Virus record (IMG/VR): IMGVR_UViG_3300037468_000444
Coordinates: 1-35,878 of that record
Origin: a virus
Reading direction: 5' to 3' (one strand)
DNA: 35,878 nt
Shown: piece after piece, positions 23,929 to 30,910 of the stretch
How positions within the stretch are numbered: position 1 is the first letter of the stretch
Layout: every line of letters begins with the position of its first letter
Translations under genes and position numbers: made by a program
Notes under the pieces: generated by a model
Told to the model about the DNA's origin: nothing
Seen by the model: the letters and a program-made list of their open reading frames with translations, nothing else
Database searches by the model: none

Positions 23929-24506
23929 AGCCAGCCACCAGCATCGCCATCCTTGCCGCCCTCGCCGCCCTGGCGATCACACCCGGCTGCGCGAACCTCA
24001 GCCACTGGCTCGCCAAAAAGGCCGACCAGATCACCATCCGGCTCGACCCGGCAGACCCCGGCCAACCGAGCACGCCTGACCCCACCCCGGCCGACCCTCC
24101 CGGCAGCGACCAGGACGACACCGACCGCACCCTCCGCTTCACGCGCGGAGGATGGAAGCCGGCCGCCGCTATAGAGCGCGACGGCATGGTCATCCTGAGC
24201 GGCGCCGCGTGGAGCAAGAGCGGCATCCGGTACGGAGCGACCAGCTACAAGGACTGGCCTGGCGCCAACTCCATCGCCTGCCTGTTTGTGGAGCAGGCAG
24301 ACGGAACCTGGGCCGGCGGCAAGTTTGACTGGGCGCCGGCAAATCGCCGGGAGCGCGACTGGAAGAACATCCGCGGCGGATACCCCGGATCCGGCAAGCG
24401 CGCGGACTCATGGACAGAGCCGGCCGCCGGCTCCCGTGTCCTTTTCGGCCTATTCAGCACCGACGGCCGGCTCCGGTCGAACCTTCTGGAAGGTCGCTGG
24501 CCGTGA
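23925..24506 (+). CDS. Predicted lipoprotein, unknown function
   Basis: The product has 193 residues. The N-terminus (SIAILAALAALAITPGCANL) is a hydrophobic signal ending in a lipobox-like G-C. The T-P-G before it is not ideal. A Pro/Asp-rich spacer follows (TPDPTPADPPGSDQDD), then a globular part (FTRGGWKPAAAIERDG, SIACLFVEQADGTWAGG) with Trp-rich strands. Such a lipoprotein in the lysis region could be a superinfection-exclusion or spanin-like envelope protein. I cannot decide. Confidence 0.55.
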   Translation: MKPATSIAILAALAALAITPGCANLSHWLAKKADQITIRLDPADPGQPSTPDPTPADPPGSDQDDTDRTLRFTRGGWKPAAAIERDGMVILSGAAWSKSGIRYGATSYKDWPGANSIACLFVEQADGTWAGGKFDWAPANRRERDWKNIRGGYPGSGKRADSWTEPAAGSRVLFGLFSTDGRLRSNLLEGRWP

Positions 24507-24721
24507 CACCCCGCCAAACGCCAAGGAAGGCCGTTTCCGGCATCCGGTCCCCTGACGAGGCCCGACGCCCGTCCAAGGTCGCCAGAGCGGCCGCCGCCCT
24601 GGCCATGGCAGCCCTGGCCGCCATCGGAACCGCCTGCGCGACCCGCACGGTCTACCGGGACGTGCCGCCGGGCAGCATCGTCCTGCCGCCGCCCCCCACC
24701 TTTGAGCGAGGCCAGCCGTGA
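24503..24721 (+). CDS. Small Pro-rich lipoprotein, outer-spanin-like candidate
   Basis: The product is 72 residues from GTG 24503. A basic start is followed by a hydrophobic run (AAAALAMAALAAIGTAC) with a possible lipobox Cys, then a short Pro-rich tail (VPPGSIVLPPPPTFERG). Rz1-type outer spanins look like this: a small lipoprotein with a proline-rich periplasmic part that helps disrupt the outer membrane. The inner spanin partner was not clearly identified. The gene at 25184 is a poor fit. Confidence 0.45.
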   Translation: MTPRQTPRKAVSGIRSPDEARRPSKVARAAAALAMAALAAIGTACATRTVYRDVPPGSIVLPPPPTFERGQP

Positions 24722-25158
24722 GCAAGCCCGCCCCCATGAAGGCCGTGAGCCGGGCAACCCTGGCCGGGATGTTTCCCCTCGCCCTGTCAGCCGGGAAAGC
24801 TTCCTACGCCCTGCCGAGCAAGGCGTGGATCGAAAACGAGCTTTTCCCTTGGTACAGGAAGGCCATGGACGCTTTCGGCCTGACATATCAACACGACTTC
24901 CAGTGTACAGGCTTTGCCCTCCTGTTTCGGGCAGCCGCCGTGATCGCCTACGCGCGCGGCGACCACCAGGCGCCGGACCCCGAGCAGATCGCTATCGCAG
25001 AATTCTGGTTTCTACCCACCGCCAGCCCGACCCGGCACGCCATAGACATCGCCCTGTGCGACGACGCCGTCCAGCGGTTTGTGGAGCCGCAAGGCCCGGC
25101 CTGGGTTGAGTTGACCGAAGACGAGATCGCCAGCGCACACGTCGTCCGCCTGGAGTAG
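24718..25158 (+). CDS. Papain/transglutaminase-like cysteine hydrolase candidate
   Basis: The product is 146 residues from GTG 24718, overlapping the previous stop. After a helical start comes YQHDFQCTGFALLFRAAAV (C63), then HAIDIALCDD (H107, D110) and FVEPQGPAW (E123, Q125). This Cys...His...acid order with an N-terminal helix behind the Cys is what papain- or transglutaminase-like folds show. The phage role is unclear: peptidoglycan cleavage or structural. The call depends on the motif pattern only. Confidence 0.5.
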   Translation: MSKPAPMKAVSRATLAGMFPLALSAGKASYALPSKAWIENELFPWYRKAMDAFGLTYQHDFQCTGFALLFRAAAVIAYARGDHQAPDPEQIAIAEFWFLPTASPTRHAIDIALCDDAVQRFVEPQGPAWVELTEDEIASAHVVRLE

Positions 25159-25183
25159 CGGACCGGCACAGGGAGACAGGGAC

Positions 25184-25747
25184 ATGACAGGCTGCGAACT
25201 CGCCAACAACGCCACCACCCGCCGAGAGGAAAGCCGCCGCGCGCAACACGCCCTCATGCTGGCCCTGGGCGACGCCGTGCCCACTTGCCCTCGGCACCCG
25301 GTCCTTGAGAGCAAGGTCGACACGGTAGAGGCGACCGTGACGGACATCGCTACCTGGGCCGGCAACGGGATCAAGCAGGACATCGCCGCCGGCGCGGCGC
25401 CGGTCATTCACGCCGCCGTGCTGGCCCTCGAAGCCCGCCTCGCAACCACGGCCATCGAAGCGGCGCGCACCGCCCTCGCCGCATACGACGAAACGGTCCG
25501 CAAAGGCAACCAGCCGGCGACAGAACACCCCGCGCCGGACACCCGCCCCCTGCGCGCGCGCCTCGGGCGCTTCCTCCACCTTGACGGCTACACCGCCGCA
25601 GACATCAAAGGCATCATCGCCGCCGTCGCGGCCGCCTACGCCCTCGCCGTGTTGACGGCCAACCTCGCCCGCCAGGGACGAATTGACGACCTGCTCAACC
25701 GGATCCCGGCCGGCGCTTGGAATAGCCTGCAAGGAGCGAAGCCATGA
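25184..25747 (+). CDS. Coiled-coil protein with one C-terminal membrane segment
   Basis: The product has 187 residues. The first 120 residues are helical and Ala-rich (ALVLEARLATTAIEAARTA-like heptads), and one hydrophobic segment lies at about residues 145-163 (IIAAVAAAYALAVLTANLA), followed by a basic tail. It could be a holin-like or membrane-bound lysis protein given its place before a peptidase gene. No conserved family is recognised. Confidence 0.5.
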   Translation: MTGCELANNATTRREESRRAQHALMLALGDAVPTCPRHPVLESKVDTVEATVTDIATWAGNGIKQDIAAGAAPVIHAAVLALEARLATTAIEAARTALAAYDETVRKGNQPATEHPAPDTRPLRARLGRFLHLDGYTAADIKGIIAAVAAAYALAVLTANLARQGRIDDLLNRIPAGAWNSLQGAKP

Positions 25748-26349
25748 CGACCCTGCGCGTGTTTTTCACCGCCAAACGCAACGACTTTGGAAGCCGGACC
25801 ATTTGCCGAATCACCGGCGGACAGTACAGCCACAGCGGCGTCGTGTTCGCGGACCCCGAAAGGCCGGCCGCCACCTGGCAGGCATACGAGTCGTGGATGA
25901 CGAAAGACCCGGCCACAGGCACCAACGGCGTGCGCGCGACCGAATACGGGCGCATCCTAGGATGGCAGGCCGAAGACCCGGCCAACCACATCCTGGCCAC
26001 GTTGGACGTCCAGGCGCCCGCACCCCTGACGGAGGCAGAGACCGCTAAGGCCGCCGCTATCATGCAGCACGCCGTCGGCCGGATCGGCTACGCCTACATC
26101 CAGATCGCCGGCAACTGGCTGGCCGCCCGCACCGGGATCGCGCTGACATTCCGCGCCGGCAGCCCCAATCAATGGACCTGCAGCGAGACCGTCCTGCGCG
26201 CCCTGCCGCCGCGGCTTTGGCCGGCTTTCGGGATCCCGAACTGGCGCGCGGATGACCTAGCCCCGAGCGGAACCCGCCTGCCGAGCATCGAAGCCGGACT
26301 GCTAACCCTCGCCGCGGAACCGCGCACGCCCGCCTGCAGTGAGTGCTGA
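25744..26349 (+). CDS. NlpC/P60-type (YiiX-like) hydrolase
   Basis: The product has 201 residues, overlapping the previous stop. The N-terminal GGQYSHSGVVF (H30) and later QWTCSETVLRAL (C146) have the His-before-Cys order of circularly permuted NlpC/P60 or YiiX/YebB-like papain-fold proteins. Some members cut peptidoglycan peptides or lipids. Placed near lysis-type genes, it may be the endopeptidase that opens the cell wall. The C-terminus contains a Cys pair. Activity is inferred. Confidence 0.7.
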   Translation: MTTLRVFFTAKRNDFGSRTICRITGGQYSHSGVVFADPERPAATWQAYESWMTKDPATGTNGVRATEYGRILGWQAEDPANHILATLDVQAPAPLTEAETAKAAAIMQHAVGRIGYAYIQIAGNWLAARTGIALTFRAGSPNQWTCSETVLRALPPRLWPAFGIPNWRADDLAPSGTRLPSIEAGLLTLAAEPRTPACSEC

Positions 26350-26728
26350 GGACACGCCAGCCGCACAGGCCGACAGCGCGGCCGGCGCCAGAGCAGCCCT
26401 GCGGGCACACCGCATCCGCGCCAACTTGAGCGTGGAGGAAACCGCGCGGCTTTGCGGCGTTCACGCGTGGACCCTTTACTCCATGGAGCGCGGAGGCCGG
26501 AAATACATCCAGCCCATGACGCGCGCGCGCCTTATTCGGTTCTACCCCGCCGACCTCATCGACGAGGCCTGCCCGCAGACACCCTCGGCCAAAGACCGAG
26601 TCCTGAGCACGACCGCGGTGCGCGCGCGCTTGCGCGACCTTTGCGTCCGCTTCTCCCCGGACAAGCCCACGTCCACGCTGGACGGATTGATCGCGGAGAT
26701 CAACGTCCTGCGCGCGCGCCTACGGTAA
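26339..26728 (+). CDS. XRE-type helix-turn-helix regulator
   Basis: The product is 129 residues from GTG 26339, overlapping the end of the previous gene by 11 bases. Residues about 20-60 (HRIRANLSVEETARLCGVHA, then LYSMERGGRKYI) are a helix-turn-helix of XRE/Cro type with a typical RG at the helix end. The rest is helical. In the reading direction it precedes a promoter at 26816 and could control it, or could act on late genes. Nothing else in the sequence identifies its operator. Confidence 0.7.
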   Translation: MSAEDTPAAQADSAAGARAALRAHRIRANLSVEETARLCGVHAWTLYSMERGGRKYIQPMTRARLIRFYPADLIDEACPQTPSAKDRVLSTTAVRARLRDLCVRFSPDKPTSTLDGLIAEINVLRARLR

Positions 26729-26815
26729 CGGCGGTCCATAAGTATCCGCGCGGCTTGCGGCATTTCCCAATGAACTCGGCACTTTTCACGCCCGAAAAAT
26801 AGCTGAAAATACCTG

Positions 26816-26844
26816 TTGACGCTTGGGGCACAGTGGGGCACAAT
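26816..26844 (+). promoter_or_regulatory. Promoter with two GGGGCACA operator-like repeats
   Basis: TTGACG (26816-26821), 17 bases, and CACAAT (26839-26844) make a good sigma-70-type promoter. Two GGGGCACA units at 26825-26832 and 26835-26842 are ten bases apart, and the second overlaps the -10. A related GGGGCACAAT lies at 30550. This fits a site for an RHH-type repressor encoded here or at 30226 or 30567. The rest of the 141-base gap 26729-26869 holds only AT-rich sequence. Confidence 0.7.
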
Positions 26845-26869
26845 GGGATCACGATAAGAACAGGGCCCG

Positions 26870-27157
26870 ATGAGCGAAAACCAAAACACGAAAGGCGGAA
26901 CGAAGATGAGCGCGAAGAACACCTGCGCGGCGCCCGACGCCAGCCCGGCCTTGGTGATCACACCGGACATCGAAGACATAACGGAGGCGATTAAGCACGC
27001 GCAGGCCGCGGTCGCCGCGATGACTTGCGCCCTGTTTCACGGCCGGAACCGCGACGCCCTGACGCGCGCGGAAATTGAAGCAACCACCCTCGCGGCCCGC
27101 GACTTTGAGGCCCGCGCCTCCACGTTGCGCCACCACCTCAACCACTTTGGAATGTGA
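26870..27157 (+). CDS. Small hypothetical protein, first of the accessory block
   Basis: The product is 95 residues from ATG 26870. An in-frame ATG at 26906 with AAGGCGGAACGAAG before it is a likely alternative. Sequence is helical with Ala/Thr-rich stretches (ITPDIEDITEAIKHAQAAVA, EIEATTLAARDFEARAS). It is the first gene downstream of the 26816 promoter. Function unknown. Confidence 0.6.
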   Translation: MSENQNTKGGTKMSAKNTCAAPDASPALVITPDIEDITEAIKHAQAAVAAMTCALFHGRNRDALTRAEIEATTLAARDFEARASTLRHHLNHFGM

Positions 27158-27165
27158 TTAGAACC

Positions 27166-27192
27166 GGCCGGCGCCGCAACCCGGCGCCGGCC
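27166..27192 (+). terminator. Strong GC hairpin, attenuator candidate
   Basis: GGCCGGCGCCG (27166-27176) and CGGCGCCGGCC (27182-27192) form a perfect 11-bp stem with a five-base loop. There is no T run (TAAGGG follows), so factor-independent termination is doubtful. It may attenuate or process the message between two small genes. Confidence 0.5.
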
Positions 27193-27207
27193 TAAGGGAG
27201 AACAACC

Positions 27208-27375
27208 ATGGCCACGACAGAGACCTGCTGGTGGTGCGAGAACGAGATCGCGCAGGACGACGACGACGCCGTCACGCAGGACGGCGAACTCATGCACAGC
27301 GTTTGCCGCGACGCCCACCTGCGAAGCCGCGAGCTAGAGCGGCAGGACGACATCGACACCGATCACCAGGCCTGA
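27208..27375 (+). CDS. Small zinc-finger protein
   Basis: The product has 55 residues after a GGGAG ribosome site. It starts CWWCENEI (C7, C10) and later has HSVCRDAHL, a C-x2-C...H-x2-C arrangement that fits one zinc site, with a run of Asp in between. The tail is highly charged. Phage proteins of this kind often act as small transcription or host-takeover factors, but no specific role can be assigned. Confidence 0.6.
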   Translation: MATTETCWWCENEIAQDDDDAVTQDGELMHSVCRDAHLRSRELERQDDIDTDHQA

Positions 27376-27388
27376 AAAAGGAACCCCG

Positions 27389-27703
27389 ATGCCCACCACC
27401 CGCCAGCAGATCGAACGGACCGTCGCGGAGCACCTCGCCCACCCGCACCCGCAGGTCGGCCCGGCCGCGAGCGAGGCAGACACGCCGGAGGATGAAAGCC
27501 GCCTGCGGTTTTTTTTCATCGTCAGAGAAGACGACGGAGCAACCGTCGCCACCATCGCAACCCGCGGCGACGCGCGGCAAGCAAGGCGATGCGCCGCGGC
27601 CATGGGGATCGGAGTCGGACCAAAATATAACGCGCGGGAAGTGTCCCGGCACGGATACGCAGGATCGCTTGAACGCTCTGGCTTTTTTGTGACGCAGATT
27701 TGA
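27389..27703 (+). CDS. Hypothetical small protein
   Basis: The product is 104 residues from ATG 27389 behind AAAAAGGAACC. It has a helical start (RQQIERTVAEHLAHPHPQV), a beta-rich middle (SRLRFFFIVREDDGATVATI) and ARQARRCAAAMGI. The end SLERSGFFVTQI is hydrophobic. No family is recognised. Confidence 0.6.
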   Translation: MPTTRQQIERTVAEHLAHPHPQVGPAASEADTPEDESRLRFFFIVREDDGATVATIATRGDARQARRCAAAMGIGVGPKYNAREVSRHGYAGSLERSGFFVTQI

Positions 27704-27715
27704 AAGGAACACGCC

Positions 27716-28072
27716 ATGAGACACTGGATGACCGACGAACAGCGCCGCGGATACGAAGACCAGCAGCGCGAACCATACAGCAGCCATTACGGCTCCTATG
27801 ACTACGAGCAAGGCGCGCGATACGCACGCGACGATGCATACGAGGAACGCCGCCGGGAGGAACGTCGCCAGGAGGAACGAGCCGAGGAAGAACGCGCGGA
27901 AAGACGGGCATGGGAAAACGCCCGCGATGCAGCCGCCGAACGCGACGCCGAAGAACAGCAGATCGAGGAACAGCGCCTGCAGGAGGAAGCAGCCGCCGAA
28001 CGCGAACCGGACCCGGAACAGCCGCAACCACAGGAGACCAGCCATGAGCCGACTCCACCACGCGACCGTTGA
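27716..28072 (+). CDS. Charged single-helix protein
   Basis: The product is 118 residues with a site GAAAGGAACACGCC identical to that at 12451. After a Tyr-rich start (DEQRRGYEDQQREPYSSHYG) come about 60 residues of nearly pure Glu/Arg (EERRREERRQEERAEEER), a stable single alpha-helix or coiled coil. A Pro-rich tail ends it. Function unknown. The next gene starts inside its end by 29 bases. Confidence 0.6.
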   Translation: MRHWMTDEQRRGYEDQQREPYSSHYGSYDYEQGARYARDDAYEERRREERRQEERAEEERAERRAWENARDAAAERDAEEQQIEEQRLQEEAAAEREPDPEQPQPQETSHEPTPPRDR

Positions 28073-28376
28073 AACCCAGATCCACGAAATGTTGACGGCC
28101 GTCGCCTATTGCGGCGACGAAACCGGGCAGGCCGCCGCGGACGCCCGCCGCATTGAGCGCGACCTCCGCGCGCGCCTCGAAGCGCAGGACCGGCTCGACG
28201 CAGCCGCGCCGGACCTCCTGCAGGCCGCGCGCACGTTGATCGACACCATGGAAAGAGCCGACATCATAAGCGCCATGATTGAACAGGCAGACGATGGCGA
28301 CACCCGAGCCGCCGCAGCCTACGCCGCAGTCAAGGCCGCCCGACTTGCCATCTCCGCCGCAGGAGAACAGCCGTGA
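28044..28376 (+). CDS. Hypothetical helical protein
   Basis: The product is 110 residues from ATG 28044. Almost wholly helical and Ala-rich (AADARRIERDLRARLEAQDR, LLQAARTLIDTMERADI). It overlaps the previous gene and shares a GTGA junction with the next. No family is recognised. Confidence 0.55.
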   Translation: MSRLHHATVETQIHEMLTAVAYCGDETGQAAADARRIERDLRARLEAQDRLDAAAPDLLQAARTLIDTMERADIISAMIEQADDGDTRAAAAYAAVKAARLAISAAGEQP

Positions 28377-28588
28377 CCATCTACAAAGCCGTGACCATTG
28401 ACGCCCAGGAAGGCACGGTCATCGCCTGGACCACCAGCAAGGCCGACGCCTGCCGCCGTATCCAGCAGTGGCAGCGAGAAGGCATGAGCACAACCGTCGC
28501 GGCGATCTACCGGAAGACCGTCAAGCCCACCAGGGAAGGAATTGTCGCCTTTCTCAACACGCACACCCCCGCCCGCGACAACGGCTGA
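28373..28588 (+). CDS. Small hypothetical protein, end of accessory block
   Basis: The product is 71 residues from GTG 28373. Beta-rich start (IYKAVTIDAQEGTVIAW), then helix (SKADACRRIQQWQREGM). Its last 35 bases overlap the minus-strand recombinase stop region, so the two operons are convergent and share sequence. Function unknown. Confidence 0.55.
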   Translation: MTIYKAVTIDAQEGTVIAWTTSKADACRRIQQWQREGMSTTVAAIYRKTVKPTREGIVAFLNTHTPARDNG

Positions 28589-30050
28589 CCGAAAACCGCC
28601 TTTCGATTGAGCACCCCTCTGGGGTGCCAGCAGGGCGGTCCAGTCGAACGGCGTCCGCGTAGTATTGCGCGCGCCAGGAACCGTCCGGCTCGCGGACCAC
28701 GGAACGAACGTGAGCGCGCACCCAGGCCCGACGCGTGACCGCGTCCGCCGACCCGTCGCGCAGAGAGCCGGCCACGCCGCGCCACAGCGCCGCAACCTGC
28801 TCATGGCTTGGCGGTGGGGCAGCGGACAACGCCGCCTCGGCCGCGGCCGCCTCGGACTGCCAGTGGACGCCCGCGGCTATAGCGGCATTGAGATCCACGT
28901 TGACGCGGTCCAGCGCGGCCCCCGAGAGCCGCCCGGATCCCACGGCCTCCACCAACACCCGCGCCTGCCCATCGGCCGCGGCCGCCTGCCGCCGCGCGTT
29001 TTCCGCCTTGCCGACCGCCTCCGCGCGCCCCGACTGCCACGAAGACGCGAGCGCCTCGGCCGCAAGGCGCATCGTTTCGGCGTCGTACCCGAGCGAGAGA
29101 AGCTGCCCGACAACCTCGCCCTCCAGGGCATCGGCGCGCGCGTACTGCCGATGAGGACAGCCAACCGCATCCGAGCAGCGATAATAAGCAGCCCCCGAGC
29201 ACGTCGCCGGCGACATTGCCCGGCCGCACGCGCACCGCACCAGGCCGGCGAGCAGATAGTCGTGCCGTTGCCTTTCAGGCCGCGGAGCAGCCGGCGCCCG
29301 CTTGACCTGGCAGCGCCGCCACGTTTCGGCGTCCACCAGCGCCGGCACCGCGCCGGGCACAGACACGTCAGCATACTTGAGCGTCCCGGCGTAGATCGGG
29401 TTTGCCAGAGTTTTCAGAAGCGTGTTGACCGGCCACCCCGGAAACTGCCGCCGGACTTGCGTCGGCGTCGCGCCGGCCGCCACCGCCCGAAAGACCGCAA
29501 CCACGCCCGGACCGGCGACCGGATCCACCTCCAGCCGGTTTCCCGCCGCGCGCCGATACCCACGCGGCACCTTGCCGCAAGGCCACTGCCCCTGACGCGC
29601 CATGTGGAGCATCTTGTCGCGCGTTTTCTGAGCGCCCAAGCGCGCGAAGAACTCAGCAGAGGCGACCAGCAGGAACGCCATGAACCGCCCGGCCGGCGAC
29701 GTGAAGTCGATCTCGGGACGGACGGACAGCAGCCCGCGGCCGGCCTGGTTGAGTACGCCCAAGACGTCCACGAAGCCGGACATCGAGCGCGCGAGCCGGT
29801 CCAGGTCGAGAACCGCCAGCACGTCCCACCCGCCCGAGCCGGACCGACAGTCATCCAGGAGACGTTGCAGGCCCGGCCGCACGTTGGAAAGGCCGGACCG
29901 GAACTCGTCCTCGACCGCGCACACCTCCACGGCCGCCGGATACCGGGCGCGCAGGAACGCCCGCACGGCATCGGCCTGGGCGGCGCAAGATGTTTCACCG
30001 GACCAGTCCGACCCCCGGTCAGAAACGCGCGCGTAGATCGCGACCCTCAT
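28554..30050 (-). CDS. int: Large serine recombinase (phage integrase)
   Basis: The product is 498 residues from ATG 30050 (MRVAIYARVSDRG). The N-terminal resolvase domain has Arg8 and the catalytic Ser10 in YARVS, and later VLDLDRLARSM with the conserved Arg pair. It continues into a recombinase domain (ANPIYAGTLKYAD), a zinc ribbon (RCACGRAMSP, then YRCSDAVGCPH) and a coiled coil, as in phage serine integrases. Such enzymes integrate circular phage DNA at one attachment site without needing host factors. Its start is coupled to the membrane-protein gene upstream (ATGA overlap). The attachment site was not identified. Confidence 0.92.
   Translation of the reverse strand: MRVAIYARVSDRGSDWSGETSCAAQADAVRAFLRARYPAAVEVCAVEDEFRSGLSNVRPGLQRLLDDCRSGSGGWDVLAVLDLDRLARSMSGFVDVLGVLNQAGRGLLSVRPEIDFTSPAGRFMAFLLVASAEFFARLGAQKTRDKMLHMARQGQWPCGKVPRGYRRAAGNRLEVDPVAGPGVVAVFRAVAAGATPTQVRRQFPGWPVNTLLKTLANPIYAGTLKYADVSVPGAVPALVDAETWRRCQVKRAPAAPRPERQRHDYLLAGLVRCACGRAMSPATCSGAAYYRCSDAVGCPHRQYARADALEGEVVGQLLSLGYDAETMRLAAEALASSWQSGRAEAVGKAENARRQAAAADGQARVLVEAVGSGRLSGAALDRVNVDLNAAIAAGVHWQSEAAAAEAALSAAPPPSHEQVAALWRGVAGSLRDGSADAVTRRAWVRAHVRSVVREPDGSWRAQYYADAVRLDRPAGTPEGCSIERRFSVSRCRGRGCAC
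28611..28627. terminator. Hairpin in the convergent overlap
   Basis: GCACCCC and GGGGTGC pair perfectly with a three-base loop (TCT), 22 bases beyond the stop of the plus-strand gene and inside the recombinase 3' end. Without T runs on either strand, termination is uncertain. Confidence 0.3.
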
Positions 30051-30205
30051 TGCCTCGGCGAAATACGCAACGGCACGTCCGCGCGTTGACCCTTTGAAAG
30101 CGCGACCAACTGCCGGACGGCGTCGCGCGTTTGCTTCAAGTAACGCACGGCCTCGAACACCGCGACCAGCATCACCAGACCAAAAAACCCGATGACCACG
30201 TCCAC
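30047..30205 (-). CDS. Small membrane protein coupled to integrase
   Basis: The product has 52 residues. The GTG at 30205 has a perfect GGAGG site seven bases upstream, and the stop overlaps the recombinase ATG (ATGA). A single hydrophobic segment (VVIGFFGLVMLVAVFEAV) is followed by a basic tail (RYLKQTRDAVRQLVALSKG). Tight coupling to the recombinase on one side and to an RHH gene on the other makes translation convincing. Function is unknown. A role in superinfection exclusion or integrase control is possible. Confidence 0.65.
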   Translation of the reverse strand: MDVVIGFFGLVMLVAVFEAVRYLKQTRDAVRQLVALSKGQRADVPLRISPRQ

Positions 30206-30225
30206 GGCCCACCTCCTCGCTTAGT

Positions 30226-30447
30226 TCAGACGTGCGCCGGGCGCCTCAACTTGTGGGCAACCCGCGCATCTTTCAACGCCCGGAAATCCGCGCCATGCTC
30301 ACCCCCCACGGCCCGCCGATACGCCTCAAGCAGTATTTCACATATGACTTGAGAAGCCGACCAATGACGCTCGGCTGCCAAGCCGTCAACCCACGCACGC
30401 AGGAACCCCTCAACGCGGACGTTGATGCGGCCTGTTTTCCTTTTCAC
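30226..30447 (-). CDS. Ribbon-helix-helix DNA-binding protein
   Basis: The product is 73 residues from GTG 30447, behind GAGGGGG. Start KRKTGRINVRVEGFL is a basic strand, followed by two helices (RAWVDGLAAERHW, ASQVICEILLEAYRRA), the Arc/CopG RHH plan. RHH proteins bind DNA as pairs of dimers on sites about ten bases apart. Just upstream lie GCACAAA repeats with 10-11 base spacing (30473, 30483 and 30494). It probably represses its own and nearby promoters. Confidence 0.75.
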   Translation of the reverse strand: MKRKTGRINVRVEGFLRAWVDGLAAERHWSASQVICEILLEAYRRAVGGEHGADFRALKDARVAHKLRRPAHV

Positions 30448-30472
30448 TTGGCACCCCCTCTTTACCGTTGTG

Positions 30473-30500
30473 GCACAAAGTCGCACAAACACCGCGCAAA
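30473..30500 (+). promoter_or_regulatory. Tandem GCACAAA operator-like repeats
   Basis: GCACAAA at 30473-30479 and 30483-30489 and GCGCAAA at 30494-30500 repeat with ten- and eleven-base spacing between the divergent RHH genes. The period matches one helix turn, as expected for RHH dimers side by side. The same GCACA core is in the promoters at 26825-26844 and 30550-30559. Confidence 0.6.
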
Positions 30501-30530
30501 CACAAGGCCGAACATCAATCAACTTTTCGC

Positions 30531-30559
30531 TTGCGAATCGTCACACGTTGGGGCACAAT
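30531..30559 (+). promoter_or_regulatory. Promoter for the early rightward operon
   Basis: TTGCGA (30531-30536), 17 bases, and CACAAT (30554-30559) resemble the promoter at 26816 with the same -10 and spacing. GGGGCACAAT (30550-30559) places an operator over the -10. Transcription would start near 30566, on or next to ATG 30567. Confidence 0.6.
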
Positions 30560-30566
30560 GCGCCCC

Positions 30567-30731
30567 ATGAAAACAAAGCCATCCCGCGAAACGAAACCCT
30601 ACAGCCTGCGCGTGCGGATACCGGCGGCCGTTGAGTCGTGGCTCCGGCGCGCAGCCAAGAACGCGCACGTCGACATGAGCGACATCGTGCGCCCCCTCCT
30701 AATGGCGGCCTACGAAGGCAGGCACAAGTGA
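30567..30731 (+). CDS. Ribbon-helix-helix regulator, early operon
   Basis: The product is 54 residues from ATG 30567. An in-frame ATG at 30558 lies within the promoter. After a basic start comes YSLRVRIPAAVESWL and NAHVDMSDIVRPLLMAAYEG, an RHH fold like that of the minus-strand gene at 30226. The two proteins are divergent and share GCACA-type sites, so they may be rival repressors in a lysogeny switch. The message seems nearly leaderless. Confidence 0.7.
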   Translation: MKTKPSRETKPYSLRVRIPAAVESWLRRAAKNAHVDMSDIVRPLLMAAYEGRHK

Positions 30732-30910
30732 TCGCCTACAGCCTGATTAGCGCCGACCCGGAGCGCAAAGAGCGCACCGCCCGCTTGATCGCCGACTTGA
30801 TCCAGCAGGCCGGCGCCCGGCAGCCGACGCGCAGCGAGCGCAACCAGGCCCGCACCGCACGGCGTCGTCAACTCATTGGCGGCCTCGTTGCCGCCGGAGC
30901 ACTCGCGTGA
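30728..30910 (+). CDS. Small protein with C-terminal hydrophobic end
   Basis: The product is 60 residues from GTG 30728 (GTGA overlap). Basic and helical (ERKERTARLIADLIQQAG, SERNQARTARRRQ) with a short hydrophobic end (LIGGLVAAGALA) that is too short to be a firm membrane segment. It is coupled to the lysozyme-like gene by GTGA. Function unknown. Confidence 0.5.
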   Translation: MIAYSLISADPERKERTARLIADLIQQAGARQPTRSERNQARTARRRQLIGGLVAAGALA

